A stretch of 64,000 bases of DNA from Plasmodium malariae (Eukaryota; Apicomplexa; Aconoidasida; Haemosporida; Plasmodiidae), in assembly GCF_900090045.1 (NCBI RefSeq), contig NC_041785.1:806001-870000 (forward strand). The letters are read 5' to 3'. Positions within the stretch are counted from its first letter, which is position 1, and the number at the start of each line of letters is the position of its first letter. The translations under genes were made by a program, and so were the position numbers. Below, one piece after another: positions 23,912-34,819 of this stretch. The notes under the pieces were generated by a model. It did no database searches. It saw only the letters and a list, made by a program, of their open reading frames with translations, and had not been told where the DNA came from.

Positions 23912-25129
23912 ATGAATTCAAACGAGAAAGTGGAAACACAGAAGGATAATACATCCCCCTCGAAAGATGATAAAGATAACAAAAAAAAAGTAAATCATAA
24001 AAATTTGCATATATTTTAAAGTATCAGATTTTACATACATATTCCCTAACATATTTAATTGGTTATTATACATACATTTACATATACATATATATATATA
24101 TGTATATATAACCATACTAACATAGGCATATGTACTGTATTATGGTTGTATTCGTATATAAAGTATTCATGTAATTATGTGGTGGCGTATAACTTTTGCA
24201 ATATAGTTAAATTCGCATATATATTATAATAAACAAACATTCCAATGCTTGAATATATATATATATATATATTTTTTTTCTTTTTGCGTACATAGCCACA
24301 CTTGCGAAAAGCAGCTGGAATTGTATGGAAGGATCCATCACTAGATGATTGGCCAGAAAATGATTTTCGAATTTTTTGCGGAAATTTAGGAAATGAAGTT
24401 ACGACTGATATTTTGGCTAATGCTTTTAGGAAATATAAATCATTTAATATGGCAAAAGTTAGTAAAATAAAATTTCGAAAAAGATAAATAAACATATACA
24501 TTTAAGTTAATCCTTGCTAACTTTCTGCATTAATCCGTAAACAATTAAATATATAAGTGTACATGTATATTTACAGGTGCCTGTGCATATTAAGCTTATC
24601 ATTATTGTGCACATACTTCTTAATTTATGTAGGTAATAAGGGAGAAAAGAAATAATAAAACAAAAGGCTACGGTTTTGTATCCTTATCAGACCCCCAAGA
24701 CATGTTAGATGCATTAAAAAATATGAATAATAAATTTATTGGTAATAGACCAATAACAGTTAAAAGAAGTAAATGGAAAGACAGAGAAGTGGACTCAAAG
24801 AAAAATAAGGACTTCGATAATTTTATAAAAGATTCTTATCTTCCAACCAAAAAATTTAGGAAATTCAAAAAATTTGTGAAATCCGATAAAAAAGGTTAGA
24901 ATTAATTTAAAATTATGTGCGCTCAAGCTTTTTTGAAGTATTGTACATATTTCTTATCCATATTACAAACGTTTTATATTTATGCATATGAATGTTACGT
25001 GCAAGTAGATAGTTTTACGTATGAAAAAGCAAACATACGCATGTACATGTCTATATATGTGTGTATATTTTCGTGCACCTTTTTACAGAAGTTCAGGATA
25101 AGTTAATATCTAAAAATTCAAATAATTAA
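23912..25129 (+). CDS. RBM42: RNA-binding protein 42 homologue, single RRM (four exons, 180 aa)
   Basis: RBM42 is a component of the U4/U6.U5 tri-snRNP. Exons: 23912-23989, 24296-24457, 24633-24894, 25089-25129; phases match throughout (543 nt). After a 26-residue polar leader, the family signature WKDPSLDDWPENDFRIFCGNL (about 37-57) leads into the RRM. RNP2 is IFCGNL (52-57) and RNP1 is KGYGFVSL (91-98). The next block, MNNKFIGNRPITVKRSKWKDR, is also characteristic of RBM42. The tail is Lys-rich. The animal protein has a long Pro-rich N-terminus that is absent here, as in other small-genome eukaryotes. The third donor (GTTAGA) is less usual, but the fourth exon keeps the frame and gives a normal end. 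Confidence 0.94.
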
Positions 25130-26557
25130 CGAAGCAGGATTTACTATAATTTAAATTTGTTAATATGAAGATGTAGCCCTTAACAGGTAAATAGATATTT
25201 CTTTATTCATAAAAACTAAGAATAGGTTAAAAAGAAAAGTGCCCTTTTTTCTACCCATTTTTTTAATTTTGTGCTTCATTAAATTTATTTATATTGGCAT
25301 TTTTGTTTTATTCCAATTGTTTTTTCTTTTCCATAAAATTATGTTTTACGTTTTACGTTTTACATTTTACATTTTATGTTATATTTTTCATTCATTATGC
25401 TTTATACTTTATTCCTTATTCTTTATACTTGATTTCATATATTTTTTTTTTTTGTGTGTGTGTGTATGCTTTTATTTTAATTTTAATTAGCTTTAACCAT
25501 TTGTTGTCAATTTTAATTTAATATATACCATATTTACGGTTAGGAAAGAAAAGTGTATTTAAATAATTTTTTTTTTTTATAAAAATGTTAAGTTAAATAG
25601 TTTTTTTATTATTATTAATATTTTCAAGTAATACAACGAATTGTGTGTAAGTCAATAGGTGTATCAAAAAGGTATATAATACATACAAATATTTGAGTCT
25701 CTTGTCTCATATTTCTTTTTTTTTTGTATGTTTAAATTGTGTGTCAACGATATGGTTACAGTAATTATTGTTAGTATATCTTTGAATTTTTTTTTTTTTT
25801 TTTTTTTTTTTCCAAATTAAACATATGAACAGGTTTTATTGTTCTTTTCACTTGGCTAATAATAACATAGAAAAAGTGAAAGAAAAAAATAAACACCAAG
25901 TTATAAATGTTCTACTGTCATCTCCTCATATTATATATCATAATTATAAAAAAATAGTTATGTAGACTGCACCATGGACTTATGTTATATTACGCACACA
26001 TGTATTCTTTTTCAATTAATTTTTTACTACCTTTTTATTAAAAGTTGATATAGGCGTTGCCTTAAGCTACATTCCTTCCCTCAGTACCTTTTTTTTTTTT
26101 TTTTTTCCCTTTTGTTAAATCATATTATATCTTATGTACGTAGATTTTCTTAAAATTTTCTGAAAGGATATGAATATTTATAACAAAATGACTAGTAAAA
26201 AAAAAAAAAAAAAATTTTAAGTAAATGGTGCGGAATATAATCGAAATTAAATTACAAAGCATATATAAAATATTTAAAAAAATTGAATTAACAAAAAAAA
26301 AAAGAATGTACACTTATGCATATTGCAGAGTAACATATTCATGAATAATCGAAACAAAAACAAAAAATAATTTTAATATGTGGGATTACACTTCAAAAGG
26401 TTGAAGGGAAAAACTGTGTAAAATGTACAAATGAATTAACGTGTTTATATAAATTATATATATATATATGTACACTTAATTGTGTATGCATTTTAATATA
26501 CCCATTCTACGTATACTATTTGAGCATTTACATTAATGAATATCTTGAGCAATAAGA
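25130..26557. other. Intergenic region, no gene seen
   Basis: It contains poly-T and poly-A runs, a TTTTACG/TTTTACA-type degenerate repeat at about 25340-25440, a short (GT)n at 25454-25466 and (TA)n near 26456. The open frames here are shadows of these T-rich repeats. Confidence 0.6.
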
Positions 26558-27091
26558 ATGAATGTTTCAAAATGTTTGTTAAGCAGTTCGAAAATACTGA
26601 AGAGAAATGTAGAGTTTAAGGAAATATTTACTCCAAGATGGTTTCTAGATGCCCCGAATTACAGTCGTATGCCTTTATGGAGAAGATTTTTTGAAGGTCA
26701 GTACACAAATGGGTCCTTCTTATTTTTTGGAAACGCATGGACATCAATGTTTGCTTTTGCATTTGTTTTGTGGTTTTCAAGAATTTTCGATCCACCCCCA
26801 TTAGAGAGAGTTGACAAGTATTGGTTAAATTCCCCAAAATTTCGTATCTTATCAGCATTTTATAATGAGGGTAAAAGACCAGGTGTGAAAATTTCTTTTA
26901 TGACATATGAAGCTAGATATTTTTATAGAGGTATTGATCATCCTTTTACCATTAATGAAATTAAAGATTTGTGGTTTAAATTAAGAGAAAATTATTTAAT
27001 CGAGAGTATACCAGCTATTCAATATCCTTATGTTTTTAGGCAGTACAATAATGTTTCCACCCCTGCGGATTTGCATGTGCATCTTCATTAA
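26558..27091 (+). CDS. Conserved small membrane protein, probably mitochondrial (177 aa)
   Basis: A single exon of non-repetitive, well-mixed composition with few Asn or Lys runs, unlike chance frames here. The N-terminus (MNVSKCLLSSSKILKRN) is basic and Ser-rich, as in mitochondrial targeting peptides. One membrane span lies at about residues 56-75 (FFGNAWTSMFAFAFVLWFSR), followed by DPPPLERVDKYW. The C-terminal half is soluble, rich in aromatics and ends VSTPADLHVHLH. The layout (targeting peptide, one span, compact aromatic domain) resembles the lineage-specific subunits of apicomplexan respiratory complexes or ATP synthase. I cannot assign it to a named subunit. Confidence 0.8.
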   Translation: MNVSKCLLSSSKILKRNVEFKEIFTPRWFLDAPNYSRMPLWRRFFEGQYTNGSFLFFGNAWTSMFAFAFVLWFSRIFDPPPLERVDKYWLNSPKFRILSAFYNEGKRPGVKISFMTYEARYFYRGIDHPFTINEIKDLWFKLRENYLIESIPAIQYPYVFRQYNNVSTPADLHVHLH

Positions 27092-27227
27092 TATTCATTT
27101 TGCTTTTTTCTTTCTATTTCTTTTCTGCATAGTGCTCTTTGCATTCTCATTAGACGTTCTTATTTACAGTTTCGTTCATAGTCTCATTTTTATTCACATC
27201 CTTATTTTGTTTTAACTTCTCCTTTTG

Positions 27228-27260
<33 letters not shown>

Positions 27261-27728
27261 TAATAAATTATTCGATAAAAGCGAAACCAAGTGCCTTTTC
27301 ATGAATAAGCTTCCTTTATTTCAATGGCACATATATTTGTCGCCATATTTATATAAACATTTTTAATAATTAAAACATTCAAAACATTAAAGGTATTCCC
27401 AGTAATTGAGCGTACTATGGTACAGTTTTCACAGTAATAAATATTTAAAATGTGAAACATTTAAACATTTTGATTTATACCTTAACTCAAGATATGCACT
27501 AATTTCATAAGTTACAAAGGAGTCCTTACCATGTCTATTTTAACATCAGCGCAGACATAACATGTATTAATATTTTAAATCTTCCTTTTATTTAATTTAA
27601 CAATTTTAATAAAAGTATGATTTTCTTCATTCGCTTCACCAAAAAGGAAGAGCACATCGATAATTGTAACTGTTTTTGTAGCATGCATTTCCTAATCCCA
27701 CAACCCAAAAAAAAAAAAAAAAAAATAT

Positions 27729-27771
<43 letters not shown>

Positions 27772-28469
27772 TATGCCCATTTACCGAGAATGAGAAACGT
27801 AGGGATATACAGTTTACCGCACACACAATGACGTGGAAATATGATGAACATGATGATGAATACCTTGAAAATATGAATAATATTAATATTTATTTATATA
27901 CAAATCCTCAACTTTACAGTCTTCTAATATTTTTTGGAAGGGTTCAGAAATATAACATATGAATAGAATTATTAAATATATTATGCTTAAATTTACAATA
28001 TTTATAATTATAAACAAATAAAATAAAAAAAATAATAATGAGATAATAACATTTAAATGTTACATTGCATTATATTATAAACAGAATAACAGAAAAAAAA
28101 AATTAAATTAAAAATAGTTCTAGATAAAACTAGAATGCATAGTATTTTTATAATACCGAGGTAATTCAAATATTTGCGCAACAATATTACGTGCAATTTT
28201 ATTATAACTTCATACGCAATGTATTAAAAATATAAACAAAAAACTCAAAAAAAAGGGTGGGGAAGCATAAAAATGGTATATTTTAGTTTACGAATTCGCT
28301 AATTTGCTAATTCGTTAATTTGCTAAATTTGCTAATTTGTTGATATGCTAATTTGTTGATATACTAATTTGCTAATATGCTAATTCGCTAATATGTTAAT
28401 TTGCTAAAATGTTAATTTACTAATTTGCTAATATTTTAATTTTTTGATTTTTTTTTTTTTTTTTTGTGC
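27092..28469. other. Convergent intergenic region with a tandem repeat
   Basis: Spacer between the 3' ends of the 177-aa gene and the hydrolase gene. It holds poly-T (about 27230-27253), (TA)n at about 27734-27767 and a degenerate GCTAATTT array at 28290-28445. The minus-strand frames at 27592-27851 are translations of the (TA)n and poly-A tracts. Confidence 0.6.
28290..28445. repeat. Degenerate gctaattt-type tandem repeat
   Basis: About 17 imperfect copies of an 8-9 bp unit (gctaattt, gctaattc, gttgatat, gctaatat). It ends about 25 bp from the stop codon of the hydrolase gene, so it should be in that gene's 3' UTR. Confidence 0.85.
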
Positions 28470-31400
28470 TCATCTGTGCAAGCTCCCAACTCCAGCTGGA
28501 GCTACTCTGAGCACAAAGACGTTGCCTCTTCTTCTGTCTAACCTGCTTACACGTTCATGTGCTCGAATATTAGATGTCAAAACTTCTCTTATATCATCCA
28601 TAATTTCTCTTTTCACTTGATAAAAAGAATGTTTCAAAAAATCCACGTTCGTTTCAACAAATGTTGTATCTATAACATCCATGTCTAGCCATGCATATTT
28701 ATCAAAAGATATATAAACTGTGTCTGTTTTCTGAGGAACTTGAAGGGACGTTTTAATATTTTTTTTTTTTAGTTTCAGCGTATACGGATTATTTGCTGAT
28801 TTTTCATTAAAATATATATATTTTTTCTTATTTTTGAATAACCATTTTCTCTTTATTTTCTTAAAAGCTGTGGATAATCTAAACTTTTTTTTTGATTTAA
28901 ACGTTTTTAAGCTGGTATCACTAAATTCAACGGTTTTCCAAAAATTGTCATTAAGGTAGTTCTTCGTGAGGTCTTCAGAAACGTACGAGCCTCCATCTTC
29001 ATAATCAAATGTATAGCGCTTCAATTTGGATTTAGCATTATTTCCACTGTTACTTTCGCTGTTACTTCCGATGTTGTTCCTGCTGTTGTTCCCGCCGCAA
29101 ATACCACCAGTGATCCCACTCTTGGTGGGATTAACCAACGATTTTCCATCGTCCACTGCATGTTCATCCCCCTCTATTTCCTTTTCCCTTTTATTTTTTC
29201 TGTCTTTGCCTAACAAATCGTCCTTAGTTTTTTTTTGCTTTTTAATATTTTCTTCCACAAATGTAGAGTTAGGAAATAAGATGTTATCACACATTTTAAA
29301 CTTTTCTTCATAATATCTTTCCTGTAAGTTATTTATTTCCATGTTTAAATTTAAACAGTCTTCATAATTATATATTTTATATAATGGTAGCATTAATTTG
29401 AAAATTCTTTTCCCGAGGCATTTTTCCCTATTCCACGTTTCTGAGTACGTTAATGCTTGGTCTCGAGTATCACCATACATAACTATATGATTACAATGAC
29501 TTCTTAATATAAAAAAATCTTTTTCCAAAAACTTATCTAAAGGATAATCTGGATTTAACAGAATTACCGTTTTTACTATGATCTGTTTTCTTTTCTTCTT
29601 TTTTTTTTTCTTTTGTCGGAGGGGTTTATTTACACTGACTTTTTTTTTTTTTTTTCTGTTTTGGTTAAGCTCCATCATGTTACATTCATCATTATGGTTC
29701 CTACTATCCCTATTGACCTTGTTGTCCTTAGTGTCCTTCCCATCATCTTCATCATCGTCTTCTCCCTCGTCCTCATCATCATCACTCTCTGCATCGCCTT
29801 CATTCTCACCCTCTTTGAATACATTGGAATTTTCCGAGCTTCTCTTAGTACGATTACTTTTCCTCAATTTAGGCTTCTCTTTATTTAGGACATTATAAAA
29901 TAAGTTATCCTCTACACAACTTGCGAATCCGTTGAAAAAGAGTCTTGAACCACATGAATGACTTATTAGGTGAACATTCTTAACACCTGAATTGATAAGT
30001 TCTTGTATAAATGTCTTAAAGGAATTTCCTAAAACAGCCATTTCTGATCTCTTCTTTGCAATAGGATATGAAAGAGCAGAAAGAGCTCCCCACGTATGCC
30101 CTTCCCAATGAAAGACAAACGGTTGAATATAGGATGGTAATTTAGAAAAAGAAACTAAATGTGCTAACTGAGAACAACCATGATGTAATTTCACATTATA
30201 ACCATGTATATATATAACAATTTCATCTGGCATACTATTTAAATTTTGTTTTAAAGATAAAGACTGCCATCCATCAACAACAATTTTTTCTTTATGTTGA
30301 TGTCTGTATATTTCCCATTCATCCTCTTCAGCAAAAACTTGTGCAATAGTTTTATTTCTTTGCATATTAAATGGAGATAAATTAGGACTATTCAAACTAC
30401 CAATTGATTCATTCAAGCTTCTCACTTTATTTCTTATAGAACCTATTATTTTTGTATTCCTACTTTTTGGTGTTTGTTTAGAACGTATAATTTTATCAAT
30501 TTTTTTATTATTTGAAGTTATATGTATGGAACCTTTTCTGTACTGTTTTGTATACTTTTTTACAAAACCTTTTAATTTTGAGTTCTTCATTTTGTGTAAA
30601 CTAATTTTTTTCATGGTTTTGCTAGGATGTTCCCTTCTATTTTTTTTTAAATTCAATAAACTTGTTTTAAATTTTTTATTTTTCATCTTTTCTTCCTCAT
30701 AATGTTTTTGTATATACTCATCTACATCATCACTAGAATGTAAAGAATTTTTATTCCTTAACCTTTTCTGTGCCCCTGATTTAATAAAAGATTTAAATAT
30801 GTCCGAAATAAACAAGTTTTTAGTTTCACCAAGTTTCTCATAATCATCTACAATTTTTGAAATGTCATGTTGGTTTTCACTATTCCGCTCCTTCTTATTA
30901 AACAAGGAGATCCCTTCAATATCATCCGATTCAGTTTCATCATAGAATACTTGCTCGCATGACACCTTTTCCTTATTTCCATTTTTATCCTTATCCCTTA
31001 GGGTCATCTTCTCGCGTTTGTCCTCATTCGGCTGCTTATCCGAGTGCTTATCTACCCTTTTGTCTGTTTGATTGTCAGTTTGATTGTCAGTTTGATTGTC
31101 GATTTGGTTACCAATTTGCTTATCTGTTCCTTCATTCTTGCACCCATTTTTTCCCTTACAATCACTTACTAAATTGACGATTTTCTTCCTCCCTCTATTC
31201 GAGTTCTGCACCTGGTCATATTCATTTTCATGGTACGAAAATGACATTTCCTCGGCATCTTGATCATCATTTCTTTTTTTTTCCTTATCGATCCTTATCA
31301 TTTCATTGCTTTTATTTCCTTGCCTTTTGGAACCAAAAGTATGTTCTCTCCGAAATTTCACACACAAAACATTAGAACATACACGTTCCTTTTTTTGTGT

Positions 31401-34400
31401 TCTGAACATTTCGTATTCATTTTGACTGAAAAGAAGGTGTTCCTTTGTATTCTGCTCTTCCTTATACTCATCGGATGTAGAAAACGCACCAGGAGTACAA
31501 GCATCAAGTGATGTTCTTTTTTTACGAGAAAAAAATTTTCCCATTATTACTCCTTCATTAGAGTTGTCATTATTACAACAACTGAAGCTATTACTTGTGC
31601 AACTACTGATGCTCCTATTAGTGCTACTTCCAGTGCTACTGTTAGCGTTGCTGCTCGAGCTCTTCTCATGTACTCCCTCATTGTAATCCTTCACATCAAC
31701 AACAAACTCATCGAGTTTTTTCGAACAAAACGACGAATTTGCCTTTGTCATACTTTCATTAATTGAGGAATGAAGAATGGTGGGGTAATTCACTAAGTCA
31801 ATTTCTTCACTTAGATTATCAATTTTACTTTTTCTTTTTTTTCTTTTTTTTTTCCAACTTTCATATTCTTTCTCATTTTTTCCATAACTATCAATATGAG
31901 GTATATTACTATAATGATAACCCTTATTTTTGGGACAGTTCATAGGGGTACGCATACTAAGGTGATTCTTTTTACGATGATCAAACTTTTTACTTATGTG
32001 AATAGCATGACTACCTTTTTCTTTTTCGTCATTATATACACTCAGATCGCTAGGATAGCGTCTTTTCAAACGTTGCTTTATTTCAATTTCATTGTGTGAC
32101 TTGAGTTGTAAATCTGTGAGAGTTACATCCTGCTTCGAGTCGTCAAAAAAAGGGCACTTGTGTATCTCCGAGGATTTAATTATTTTATTCATTTTATATA
32201 AATAAATATCATCATTTATTGAATCAAGCGATTTGTCTGATAATTTGTGTATGTAGTAGGATTGGCGATTTTCTCTAAACGAGTTTCTTGTAATAATATG
32301 ACTACCTTGTGAACCTAATATTTTCATGTTATTTTGTATTTTATTTTTATTACTAAAAAAAAATTCATCATTTTCTTTTGTTTTAAATTTTTCATCATAT
32401 TTGACAAGTTTATTTCTTTTGTACATTTTTTTATGTTTTTTCTCTTTGGGCACATTAACTAATTTTACAACAATTTCATCAAGAATATCATTCCTTCTTT
32501 TGATTGAACCTAATCGTTTATAATTATGCACTTTTAAACTCATAGTAACATGATCTAACGATATCATACAATTATTTGAGAAGTGTTCTGTAGTAGTACT
32601 ACTATTCACTTTTAACATGTTGAAACACCATTTTAAATCATAACCTAAAATGTCTTCATAATTTTCTTTTAATATATCCTTTACTATAATATCATATCTG
32701 TTATTTGGTAATCTCCCATTTGCATCTTTTTGAATTTTAGGATTAAAAAAGTAGGTCAAAGGAAAATCATTAAAAAAATGTCCACTAATAGAACATTCAG
32801 TACATGCTACTCCATATCTGACATCAGACCAATCTTTACCTACACATGCAGCAAAACCAACCCTAGTATTTACAAAAAGAGAACCACTTCCAACTTCTTG
32901 AGATATAAAAGGACCTACTGGGTATCCATGAAACCAAAATCCCCTTAACTTTTCACCAAACGAATGATCCTCTATCCATTCCCCATATCCATGGGGTCTA
33001 CCATATATATCTGTTTTTCCCTTATATCTTAACTGATGACTAAATGGTGCTTCATTAATACTATCTTTTGTAATTTTAAAACGCAAGTTTGCAAACTTTT
33101 TGTAAAAACAATTTATTATACGATAGAAAGATCGATAGGCACATAAGCAAAAACAACAAAAGTTATTACCGCACATTCCTGCAAAATCATTATAACGACT
33201 TATCGTAATATTTAACTTATTTGTTGATATCTTTTTTTTTAATATTCTACAATGTTCTGTACATGGACAGAAAAATCCATAGATGGCTAAAATGGGACCT
33301 ATATAAACTATTATTTTCACTATTATAATTAAAGACAATTGAATTATTCCATATATCATCAAAATGTTTTCTCCTCTTGAACTCTTATCCGTTTTATCCT
33401 TTTCATAAAATATTAATAAAACAGATGCACATATAATAAATATATATGAAGCATATATTGGCCAATGTAAACTCAAACGTGTCTGAAATTTTGCAAAAAT
33501 TATTACTCCAATAATTGCTAATGTAGCTTCTAAAAAAAATAAAAAACTTGTCTGAATTTCAAAACTAATAGTAAGCCTATTATTTTCATAAAAGGTTTGG
33601 AAATACTTCCATGATATTAATATTAAGCAAAATATTGTTATTATAAATACTATTTTTTTGGAGATCGGTTTTCTTATTCCATTAAATCTTCTTCGTAATC
33701 TCCTATAATCCATGTATCGAATTGTGTATATTAACCAATCCATATTTTTTAACTCATTCTTTGAATCTTTCTTTTTTTTCTTTTTTCCTTTATTTTTTTT
33801 ATTCTCTCTACTACCACAATTGTTACTATTGTTTCGTACAGTTTTAATATCACTGGGATTGTTGCTACTACTGATATATTTTTTCCCTCTCCTATTGCAA
33901 CAACAACAACATTCATTATTTACACACATCTTTGTTTTATTTATATCGCTTATGTAAGAACATTCACTATCCGTACAATAGGAGTTATCCTTTTTTATAA
34001 TATTTTTAATAGCTTCGTCTTCTTCTCCATTCTCATAATCATCCTCTTTATATAATTCACATGTATTATTTTCATTATTACTTGTATTAGTACTGTTCTT
34101 ATTTATACAACTTTTCCCTGCCTTTAAGGATTTCTTATTATTTAACTTGTTCCTACTTCCATAGTTTTGCTTCCGGTTATTTTCAAATTTTAAGTCAACA
34201 CTTTCATCATTTACGTCTATGCAATTTTTATCTAATTTAGAATTTGCTTCCACCTTATCCTTCATTTTATTTCTTTTAATTTTGCTTACAACTTTTTCTT
34301 TTTTTTCATTTTTCTTCGTAGTAGTGATATCTGTAGTGTTATTCACCAAAATGATATCATTCTTTACAGTAGCATCCTCTTTTGCAATTCTATTTTTTGT

Positions 34401-34526
34401 ACTATGCATATGCTGTTCTAAAAATAAATATGTATTTGCACTACTTTCTTCATGCTTGGTTGTTATTCTTTTTTCCATTTGCCCTTTTAAGTCTTCTATT
34501 TTAATATCTGTAACTCCTAACTTCAT
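28470..34526 (-). CDS. Large membrane protein with MORN-like motif and DUF900-type alpha/beta hydrolase domain (2018 aa)
   Basis: A single exon from ATG 34526. The first about 280 residues are charged and Asn/Lys-rich, with a cysteine cluster (ECCCCCNRR) that might be palmitoylated. About residues 288-420 hold four or five membrane spans (KKIVFIITIFCLILISW to ILAIYGFF). Near 500 a MORN-like segment reads YGRPHGYGEWI, followed by a conserved-looking region. A long low-complexity middle contains a DNQT repeat. Around 1430 a hydrolase fold begins: IYIHGYNV; HWEGHTWGALSALSYP; LISHSCGSRL with nucleophile Ser near 1524; MYGDTRDQA with a candidate Asp near 1685; and IDTTFVETNVDFLKHSFYQ with a candidate His near 1966. 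These follow the DUF900 pattern of hydrolases with unknown substrate. An acidic/Lys-rich insertion splits the hydrolase domain (about 1570-1660). The triad looks complete, so it may be an active esterase or lipase, but that is inference. Confidence 0.86.
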   Translation of the reverse strand: MKLGVTDIKIEDLKGQMEKRITTKHEESSANTYLFLEQHMHSTKNRIAKEDATVKNDIILVNNTTDITTTKKNEKKEKVVSKIKRNKMKDKVEANSKLDKNCIDVNDESVDLKFENNRKQNYGSRNKLNNKKSLKAGKSCINKNSTNTSNNENNTCELYKEDDYENGEEDEAIKNIIKKDNSYCTDSECSYISDINKTKMCVNNECCCCCNRRGKKYISSSNNPSDIKTVRNNSNNCGSRENKKNKGKKKKKKDSKNELKNMDWLIYTIRYMDYRRLRRRFNGIRKPISKKIVFIITIFCLILISWKYFQTFYENNRLTISFEIQTSFLFFLEATLAIIGVIIFAKFQTRLSLHWPIYASYIFIICASVLLIFYEKDKTDKSSRGENILMIYGIIQLSLIIIVKIIVYIGPILAIYGFFCPCTEHCRILKKKISTNKLNITISRYNDFAGMCGNNFCCFCLCAYRSFYRIINCFYKKFANLRFKITKDSINEAPFSHQLRYKGKTDIYGRPHGYGEWIEDHSFGEKLRGFWFHGYPVGPFISQEVGSGSLFVNTRVGFAACVGKDWSDVRYGVACTECSISGHFFNDFPLTYFFNPKIQKDANGRLPNNRYDIIVKDILKENYEDILGYDLKWCFNMLKVNSSTTTEHFSNNCMISLDHVTMSLKVHNYKRLGSIKRRNDILDEIVVKLVNVPKEKKHKKMYKRNKLVKYDEKFKTKENDEFFFSNKNKIQNNMKILGSQGSHIITRNSFRENRQSYYIHKLSDKSLDSINDDIYLYKMNKIIKSSEIHKCPFFDDSKQDVTLTDLQLKSHNEIEIKQRLKRRYPSDLSVYNDEKEKGSHAIHISKKFDHRKKNHLSMRTPMNCPKNKGYHYSNIPHIDSYGKNEKEYESWKKKRKKRKSKIDNLSEEIDLVNYPTILHSSINESMTKANSSFCSKKLDEFVVDVKDYNEGVHEKSSSSNANSSTGSSTNRSISSCTSNSFSCCNNDNSNEGVIMGKFFSRKKRTSLDACTPGAFSTSDEYKEEQNTKEHLLFSQNEYEMFRTQKKERVCSNVLCVKFRREHTFGSKRQGNKSNEMIRIDKEKKRNDDQDAEEMSFSYHENEYDQVQNSNRGRKKIVNLVSDCKGKNGCKNEGTDKQIGNQIDNQTDNQTDNQTDKRVDKHSDKQPNEDKREKMTLRDKDKNGNKEKVSCEQVFYDETESDDIEGISLFNKKERNSENQHDISKIVDDYEKLGETKNLFISDIFKSFIKSGAQKRLRNKNSLHSSDDVDEYIQKHYEEEKMKNKKFKTSLLNLKKNRREHPSKTMKKISLHKMKNSKLKGFVKKYTKQYRKGSIHITSNNKKIDKIIRSKQTPKSRNTKIIGSIRNKVRSLNESIGSLNSPNLSPFNMQRNKTIAQVFAEEDEWEIYRHQHKEKIVVDGWQSLSLKQNLNSMPDEIVIYIHGYNVKLHHGCSQLAHLVSFSKLPSYIQPFVFHWEGHTWGALSALSYPIAKKRSEMAVLGNSFKTFIQELINSGVKNVHLISHSCGSRLFFNGFASCVEDNLFYNVLNKEKPKLRKSNRTKRSSENSNVFKEGENEGDAESDDDEDEGEDDDEDDGKDTKDNKVNRDSRNHNDECNMMELNQNRKKKKKVSVNKPLRQKKKKKKKRKQIIVKTVILLNPDYPLDKFLEKDFFILRSHCNHIVMYGDTRDQALTYSETWNREKCLGKRIFKLMLPLYKIYNYEDCLNLNMEINNLQERYYEEKFKMCDNILFPNSTFVEENIKKQKKTKDDLLGKDRKNKREKEIEGDEHAVDDGKSLVNPTKSGITGGICGGNNSRNNIGSNSESNSGNNAKSKLKRYTFDYEDGGSYVSEDLTKNYLNDNFWKTVEFSDTSLKTFKSKKKFRLSTAFKKIKRKWLFKNKKKYIYFNEKSANNPYTLKLKKKNIKTSLQVPQKTDTVYISFDKYAWLDMDVIDTTFVETNVDFLKHSFYQVKREIMDDIREVLTSNIRAHERVSRLDRRRGNVFVLRVAPAGVGSLHR
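31056..31110 (-). repeat. 12-bp coding repeat (DNQT) in the hydrolase gene
   Basis: Three to four 12-bp units encode DNQT and decay into DKRVDKHSDK. They are embedded in the low-complexity linker upstream of the hydrolase domain. Confidence 0.8.
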
Positions 34527-34787
34527 TTCACTACCATTTAGAAATAAGAAATTTGATTAATTATTTTGTAGCTCTCTTAATATTTTTTTTGTACTATCAC
34601 TTGCACATATTTAAAAATGTTTTTAAGCGAACGCTTTCTTTCGCTTCCACTATTTTCATTTTTTTCTTTTTTTATACCCTCTTTTCATTATTAAAAATTC
34701 CTTTCTTTTTTTTTTAATTTTATAACACTCTCATCTAATGATAGAATAAGCACGAATTATCAATAAACTTCACGAAGGTTACATAAG

Positions 34788-34819
<32 letters not shown>

